From Pyrinomonadaceae bacterium (GTDB lineage: Bacteria; Acidobacteriota; Blastocatellia; Pyrinomonadales; Pyrinomonadaceae), in the NCBI GenBank assembly GCA_025929655.1, contig JAICPV010000058.1:1-9343 (forward strand): a stretch of DNA of 9,343 bases, written 5' to 3'. How positions within the stretch are numbered: the first letter of the stretch is position 1; each line of letters starts with the position of its first letter. Below, piece by piece: positions 5,872 through 9,343 of the stretch. The notes beneath the pieces were generated by a model. The model searched no databases and was not told where the DNA came from. It worked only from the letters and a program-made list of their open reading frames with translations. The translations under genes and the position numbers were made by a program.

Positions 5872-6153
5872 ATGCCTGTTTTCGGAAAAAAGGAAGATTG
5901 TCCTGCGTCGACCGAGTTGTTGGCATTGTCTGAAGGCGAATTTCGGCACGGACGTTTTCCGAAGCTCCGTTGGCATATTACATTTTGCGATTTCTGTGCG
6001 GCCGAATTCGAGCTTTACCTTCGATTCCCACCTTTAAGCGAGGAGGTGGAGGCCCCACCTATTCCCCGGCACCTGTTCCAACTGGCCGAATCGATCTTAA
6101 AAAGAAAAAAGGTGAAACTGCCTTCGGATCGTCGAGCATCCAGGCGGCCCTAG
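5872..6153 (+). CDS. Small ZAS-type zinc-binding protein (anti-sigma-like)
   Basis: A 93-residue protein. It opens MPVFGKKEDCPASTELLALS and carries His35-x3-Cys39-x2-Cys42 (HITFCDFC). This is the zinc-associated anti-sigma signature, and Cys10 could serve as the fourth ligand. The Cys-Pro start, the Leu-rich first helix with Glu-Gly-Glu before the His, and the aromatic stretch after CxxC (AAEFELYLRFPP) match small ZAS-type proteins. No membrane segment follows, so it would be a soluble protein. The C-terminus is strongly basic (Lys/Arg-rich from 77). ATG 5872 was chosen because the family normally starts a few residues before the first Cys; a GTG at 5863 is an alternative, and neither has a Shine-Dalgarno site. 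It is divergent from the sigma-like gene, which makes that protein its most obvious partner, and its stop overlaps that of the acyl-CoA synthetase. The anti-sigma role is inferred. Confidence 0.72.
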   Translation: MPVFGKKEDCPASTELLALSEGEFRHGRFPKLRWHITFCDFCAAEFELYLRFPPLSEEVEAPPIPRHLFQLAESILKRKKVKLPSDRRASRRP

Positions 6154-7964
6154 CTTCCGCAGATCTCGTCGATCGCTTCTTCGTATTTTTCGTCGATTAC
6201 GCTTCGTTTTATTTTAAGGGTCGGGGTCATCTCGCCTTTGTCGATCGAGAATTCCCGGGGCAGCAGGTATACGCGTTTAACGCGCTCGTAGTCGGAAAGC
6301 TCACGGGTCAGGGCGACAGAGTCCTGTTGAACTCGTTTGATCACATGCGGATCGTCGCACAGCTCTTCACGGCTTCGTTTCGTATCGATCCCGTCTTCTT
6401 CGAGAGCTTCTTTCAACGCGTCCCATTCGGGAACGATCAACGCACCGACCTGTTTGCGGCCGGAGCCTACAACGACGGGTTGCGAGATCAGCGGACTCTG
6501 TTTCAGAAGTGCTTCTACCTGCTGGGGTGCGACGTATTTCCCGTTGGAAAGTTTGAAGAGGTCCTTTAGGCGGTCGGTAATGTAGAAATGGCCGTCCTCG
6601 TCGATATACCCGACATCGCCGGTGTGATAGAAGCCTTCTGGATCGATCGCTTTGGCCGTCTCATCAGGTTTATTGAGATAACCGAGCATTACGTTTTTGC
6701 CACGAATGAGGATCTCGTCCTGTGCGCCGATCTTCATCTCGATCCCTTCGAACGGCCTTCCGATCGAACCGACCCGATTATCGTCGGGACGGTTCGCGCT
6801 GACGATGCAGGCTTCGGTCATTCCGTATCCCTGCAGGATAGGAATGCCGGCAGCCCAAAACGCGTACGAGAGCTTTTTTGACAGCGGTGCCCCGCCGGAA
6901 ACAAAAAATCGCAGCTTGCCGCCGACGCCGGCGCGCCATTTCGAATAAACGAGGCGGCTTGCAAGAGCGTGTTTTGCCGCAAGAACTGGCGAGACGGATT
7001 CATTTTTATCTTTCGCCGTCCAATAATTCTGCCCGACATCGAGCGACCAATCGAACAGCTTCGTTTTGAACCCACCGGCTGCTTTCCCTTTCTTCACTAT
7101 CTTGTGATAGACCTGTTCGAAGAGCCGCGGCACGGCCGTCATTATCGTCGGCTTCACCTCCTGCAGATGCGACGCAAGCTGGTCGAACGAAGCACAATAG
7201 TTGATCGAAACGCCGTTCGCGCAAAGTACGTAAAAAACCGTGCGTTCGAAAATATGTGAGAGCGGCAGCACCGCGAGCGACCGGTCTGTATTCCTGATCG
7301 GCAGCCCCTTCGAGATCGCGATGACGTTGGAAACAAAAGCTTCGTGAGTGAGCATCACGCCTTTCGGTTCGCCGGTCGTTCCGGAAGTGTAAATGACGGT
7401 GGCAAGGTCGTCCGTCTTTATCTGTTCGAGGATCTCCTCAAATGAAAGGTCGCTATAATTTTCAGCTCGAGCTTCAACTTCTGAAAGAGTCACCGCTCCT
7501 TCCCGCTCGCTCTTTGCATCGTCATCGAAAAAGACCAGCTTCTCGATCGTTTCTGTGCTGCGGATCGCTTCGAACGCGTGCTTGAACAGCTTCTTCCCCG
7601 AAATGAAAAGCATCTTCGCCCCCGAATTTTCGAGAATGTAGCGGATCTGGTCGACCGCCTGCGTCGTGTAGATCGGAACATTAACCGCTCGCAGCGAAAG
7701 AAGCGCAAGATCGGTCAGAGACCATTCCGGCCGATTTTCTGAAATGATAGCGACGCGATCGCCTTCGCGAATTCCCAGCGAACGAAGCCCAAGAGCGATA
7801 CGTTTTATCCGCTCGATCGCTTCCGTTCCTGAAAGGTGACGCCAAACGTTGTCGATCTTGAACCCGAGAGCATCCGGCTTGTTGTTTTGCCGAAACGACT
7901 CGATGCAAAAATGCGGGATGGTCTGCGGGATCTGGTCGAAACCTATCAGGTTTGGTGATGCCAT
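6150..7964 (-). CDS. Long-chain fatty acid-CoA ligase (AMP-forming)
   Basis: A complete 604-residue member of the adenylate-forming superfamily. It activates a fatty acid through an acyl-adenylate to acyl-CoA, for lipid synthesis or beta-oxidation. Signature motifs are in order: the P-loop-like YTSGTTGEPKG (192-202), PLSHIFER (234-241), VSGGAPLS (355-362), GYGMTEA (379-385), the adenylate-binding HTGD (447-450), the hinge DRLKDLFKLSNGKYVAP (464-480), and the C-terminal Lys of TPTLKIKR (580-587). The bacterial FadD15-like/long-chain type fits the length and motifs; chain length specificity cannot be read. The start ATG 7964 gives a normal N-terminus but has no Shine-Dalgarno site. A good promoter lies 37-65 bp upstream. 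Its stop overlaps the converging ZAS-type gene by four bases. Confidence 0.95.
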   Translation of the reverse strand: MASPNLIGFDQIPQTIPHFCIESFRQNNKPDALGFKIDNVWRHLSGTEAIERIKRIALGLRSLGIREGDRVAIISENRPEWSLTDLALLSLRAVNVPIYTTQAVDQIRYILENSGAKMLFISGKKLFKHAFEAIRSTETIEKLVFFDDDAKSEREGAVTLSEVEARAENYSDLSFEEILEQIKTDDLATVIYTSGTTGEPKGVMLTHEAFVSNVIAISKGLPIRNTDRSLAVLPLSHIFERTVFYVLCANGVSINYCASFDQLASHLQEVKPTIMTAVPRLFEQVYHKIVKKGKAAGGFKTKLFDWSLDVGQNYWTAKDKNESVSPVLAAKHALASRLVYSKWRAGVGGKLRFFVSGGAPLSKKLSYAFWAAGIPILQGYGMTEACIVSANRPDDNRVGSIGRPFEGIEMKIGAQDEILIRGKNVMLGYLNKPDETAKAIDPEGFYHTGDVGYIDEDGHFYITDRLKDLFKLSNGKYVAPQQVEALLKQSPLISQPVVVGSGRKQVGALIVPEWDALKEALEEDGIDTKRSREELCDDPHVIKRVQQDSVALTRELSDYERVKRVYLLPREFSIDKGEMTPTLKIKRSVIDEKYEEAIDEICGS

Positions 7965-8000
7965 TCGGGCTTAATTAGAAAGCAAATTGGATATGACTAA

Positions 8001-8029
8001 TGTTTACAGAAGAACAAAGACAAGTCCAA
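8001..8029 (-). promoter_or_regulatory. Promoter for the acyl-CoA synthetase gene
   Basis: On the minus strand TTGGAC (8029-8024) is followed after 17 bp by TAAACA (8006-8001). Transcription would start near 7994 and give a leader of about 30 nt. The rest of the 7965-8120 gap holds only a weak 6-bp stem (AGCCCG/CGGGCT, about 8038-8064) without a T run, so a terminator for the toxin gene is not clear. Confidence 0.55.
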
Positions 8030-8120
8030 CACGCTCGAGCCCGATAGTTGCGATCTGCCGGGCTATTGAGATGCTCTTGGCCGACGTTCCCTTCCGGCAT
8101 AGTTGTCGGGAAAGATCGAT

Positions 8121-8540
8121 TCAGGGAAATCTTTCCACGCCCGCTTTTCGCGACGCTTTGATCAATTTTTCATCGAGGGTCGCAAGCGGCAGGTCGAGCC
8201 GGAGGGCAAGTTCGAGATAGGAAGCATCGTACGCCGAAAGTTTGAATCGGCGGGCTATGTCTAGTGTGTCCGTCAGTGAGCGTGAATAAGTTTCTTCATC
8301 AGCTTCAATGGTCAAGCCCCTAATCAACGCCAACGATCTCTCGGTACGCTGCTTAGTCGCCCACCCGCTCGCTTCAGCTCGGGCGAGGACGTTCGCGGCC
8401 TCAAGGCCCCAAGTCGCGGGCACAACAGCCGTTTCTTCTCCCAACGCGGCGAGAACCCTTTCGGCGTAAGCGATATCCGATTTACCGGCGTCTTCAAAGA
8501 ACCATCGCGAAGAAACCGAGTTGTCGAGGACAAAGCTCAA
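8121..8540 (-). CDS. vapC: VapC-type PIN-domain ribonuclease toxin
   Basis: A 139-residue PIN domain with the four expected acidic metal-binding positions: Asp6 (FVLDNSV), Glu47 (WGLEAANVL), Asp105 (SAYDASYLELA) and Asp123 (ATLDEKL). The family cleaves RNA, often tRNA or rRNA, with Mg2+ or Mn2+, and is neutralised by its partner antitoxin. The start codon is TTG at 8540, preceded by a full GAGGAGG ribosome site 7 nt upstream. The antitoxin stop TGA overlaps it in TTGA, so translation is probably coupled with the antitoxin made first. All active-site residues are intact, so the toxin should be functional. Its target is unknown. Confidence 0.93.
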   Translation of the reverse strand: MSFVLDNSVSSRWFFEDAGKSDIAYAERVLAALGEETAVVPATWGLEAANVLARAEASGWATKQRTERSLALIRGLTIEADEETYSRSLTDTLDIARRFKLSAYDASYLELALRLDLPLATLDEKLIKASRKAGVERFP

Positions 8541-8782
8541 TCGCGGCCCTCCTCGATAAGCGCTTTGATGCTCGGAACTTTGATCCGTCCATGCTTTCGA
8601 ATGAACTCTTTCATCGCCTCGACCGCCTCAGCCTGCTGCTTTAGGCGCGCATCCTCGCTGGGAACAAGATCGGCCACTGGCTCCCCGCGGTTCGTTATAG
8701 TAAAGCTTTTTCCTTTTTTTACCTGACGAAGCAGCTCGGGCAGCTTCGTTTTTGCTTCGTAAGAGCCGATCTCTTTCTTCAT
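8537..8782 (-). CDS. vapB: Phd/YefM-type antitoxin (VapB)
   Basis: An 81-residue antitoxin. The N-terminal part EIGSYEAKTKLPELLRQV and SFTITNRGEPVADLVP is the Phd/YefM DNA-binding fold. The charged C-terminal helix (about 48-81, EAVEAMKEFIRKHGRIKVPS and on) would wrap the toxin. The start is placed at ATG 8782, because GGAGG (8793-8797) sits 10 nt before it. The GTG at 8791 is only one base from that site and is less likely. It should neutralise the adjacent toxin and repress their shared promoter, where a repeated heptamer flanks the -10 box. Codons and signals are clean, with strong ribosome sites unlike most neighbours. Confidence 0.9.
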   Translation of the reverse strand: MKKEIGSYEAKTKLPELLRQVKKGKSFTITNRGEPVADLVPSEDARLKQQAEAVEAMKEFIRKHGRIKVPSIKALIEEGRD

Positions 8783-8801
8783 TTCCTTCACGCCTCCAAT
8801 A

Positions 8802-8834
8802 GACCAGTATAGTCGACCAGTCTGTTCGAATCAA
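8802..8834 (-). promoter_or_regulatory. Toxin-antitoxin promoter with repeated operator heptamer
   Basis: On the minus strand TTGATT (8834-8829), a 17-bp spacer and TATACT (8811-8806) make a near-consensus promoter. ACTGGTC occurs twice at a 13-bp step (8821-8815 and 8808-8802), bracketing and overlapping the -10 box. This fits an autorepression site for the antitoxin or the toxin-antitoxin complex. Transcription would start near 8799, giving a 17-nt leader that contains GGAGG. Confidence 0.7.
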
Positions 8835-8851
8835 GGATTTCAAGGGCCTTT

Positions 8852-9343
8852 CTAAGCCCAATAGTTGCGGTCGAGCGAGCGGTAGTTGATCGCTTCGCTT
8901 AGGTGGGTGGGCCCGATGTTTTCGCTGGCCTCGAGATCGGCGATCGTGCGTGCGACTTTGAGAATGCGATCGTGTGCGCGAGCGGAGAGGCCCTGCCTGT
9001 GCATCGCTTTTTCCAGAAGCGATTCGCTTTCCCCGTCTAGCGCGCAATGCCTCCGGATCTGCGCCGGCGTCATCGCGGAATTCGAATAAACGCCGTTGCC
9101 GTTTGCGCCTGCGCCTTTAGTTTCGAATCGTCCGAGCTGGATCTCGCGTGCACGGATGACCCTGGAGCGAACCTCTTCGGACTTTTCGCTCTGCTCCGTC
9201 CCTCTTCCGCGAAGCTCGTTGAATTTCACCGCCGGAACATCGAGGTGGATAGCGATACGATCCATCAGCGGGCCGGAGATTTTTCCGACATAACGCTGGA
9301 TCATCGGCGGGGAGCAGTTACATTCTCTGGATGAGCCAAAGTA
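8852..9343 (-). CDS. comM: ComM/YifB family AAA+ ATPase, C-terminal part
   Basis: 163 residues of the C-terminal end; the gene runs off the right edge, and the frame is open to the last base. It begins YFGSSRECNCSPPMIQRY, with the Cys-x-Cys of the family's metal-binding insert. The segment KISGPLMDRI with the arginine finger follows, then the linker ELRGRG, VIRAREIQLGRF, MTPAQIRRHCAL, GLSARAHDRILKVARTIADL and the terminal YRSLDRNYW. These are characteristic of the Mg-chelatase-like ComM/YifB proteins. ComM has been described as a hexameric branch-migration helicase for natural transformation, but it is also present in species not known to be competent. One oddity: the usual Asp in DRID is Ala here (DRIAIH). 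The toxin-antitoxin promoter starts only 18 bp after its stop. Confidence 0.93.
   Translation of the reverse strand, partial: YFGSSRECNCSPPMIQRYVGKISGPLMDRIAIHLDVPAVKFNELRGRGTEQSEKSEEVRSRVIRAREIQLGRFETKGAGANGNGVYSNSAMTPAQIRRHCALDGESESLLEKAMHRQGLSARAHDRILKVARTIADLEASENIGPTHLSEAINYRSLDRNYWA

Noticed and set aside
5970..6569. 199-residue rightward frame across the ZAS gene and the acyl-CoA synthetase 3' end
   Set aside because: It is out of frame with both well-supported genes and has no recognisable domain.
8038..8064. AGCCCG/CGGGCT stem as terminator of the toxin gene
   Set aside because: It has only 6 bp, a 15-nt loop, no T run on the relevant side, and lies more than 50 nt past the stop.

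Overview
The window looks like chromosomal DNA from a moderately GC-rich bacterium. It is most probably an acidobacterium of the Blastocatellia/Pyrinomonadaceae type. This placement is inferred from gene architecture and was not checked by a database search. It rests on a Hanks-type Ser/Thr kinase fused to a TolB-like domain and TPRs, a small H-x3-C-x2-C (ZAS-like) protein, a sigma-like protein with unusual spacing, and intergenic short palindromes. Both edges cut through genes: a secreted Clp-like protein on the left and a ComM/YifB ATPase on the right. No rRNA, tRNA, CRISPR array, insertion sequence or phage gene was seen.

Layout. Positions 1-733 (-) hold the N-terminal 244 residues of an exported protein that follows the ClpA/ClpB AAA+ fold but has lost Walker A, the usual Walker B order and the arginine finger. 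After a gene-free stretch (734-1056) comes a divergent redox pair: a 2Fe-2S ferredoxin (1057-1338, -) and a short CPYC glutaredoxin (1487-1708, +). A palindromic element built of CTTTGCG heptamers lies between them, followed by a perfect 14-bp palindrome and a good promoter for the glutaredoxin. A GC hairpin ends that gene. Next, a 19-bp inverted repeat stops 5 nt before the start codon of an 811-residue kinase-TolB-TPR protein (1887-4322, +).

The kinase converges on a 383-residue protein (4319-5470, -) with a sigma-region-2-like segment and a region-4-like helix-turn-helix separated by about 240 residues. About 400 bp of operator-rich DNA then separates that gene from a divergent 93-residue ZAS-type protein (5872-6153, +). 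This protein in turn converges on a long-chain acyl-CoA synthetase (6150-7964, -). Both convergent pairs end in a 4-base stop-codon overlap (CTAA and CTAG), leaving no room for an intergenic terminator. The layout suggests, but does not prove, a signalling module: a cytoplasmic kinase, a sigma-like regulator and a small zinc-binding anti-sigma-like partner. This is the most interesting candidate for an undescribed system here.

The right end holds a type II toxin-antitoxin pair (8121-8782, -) with a near-consensus promoter, a repeated heptamer around its -10 box and strong Shine-Dalgarno sites. The other genes without Shine-Dalgarno sites contrast with this. The 3' end of comM/yifB lies just upstream in the same direction.
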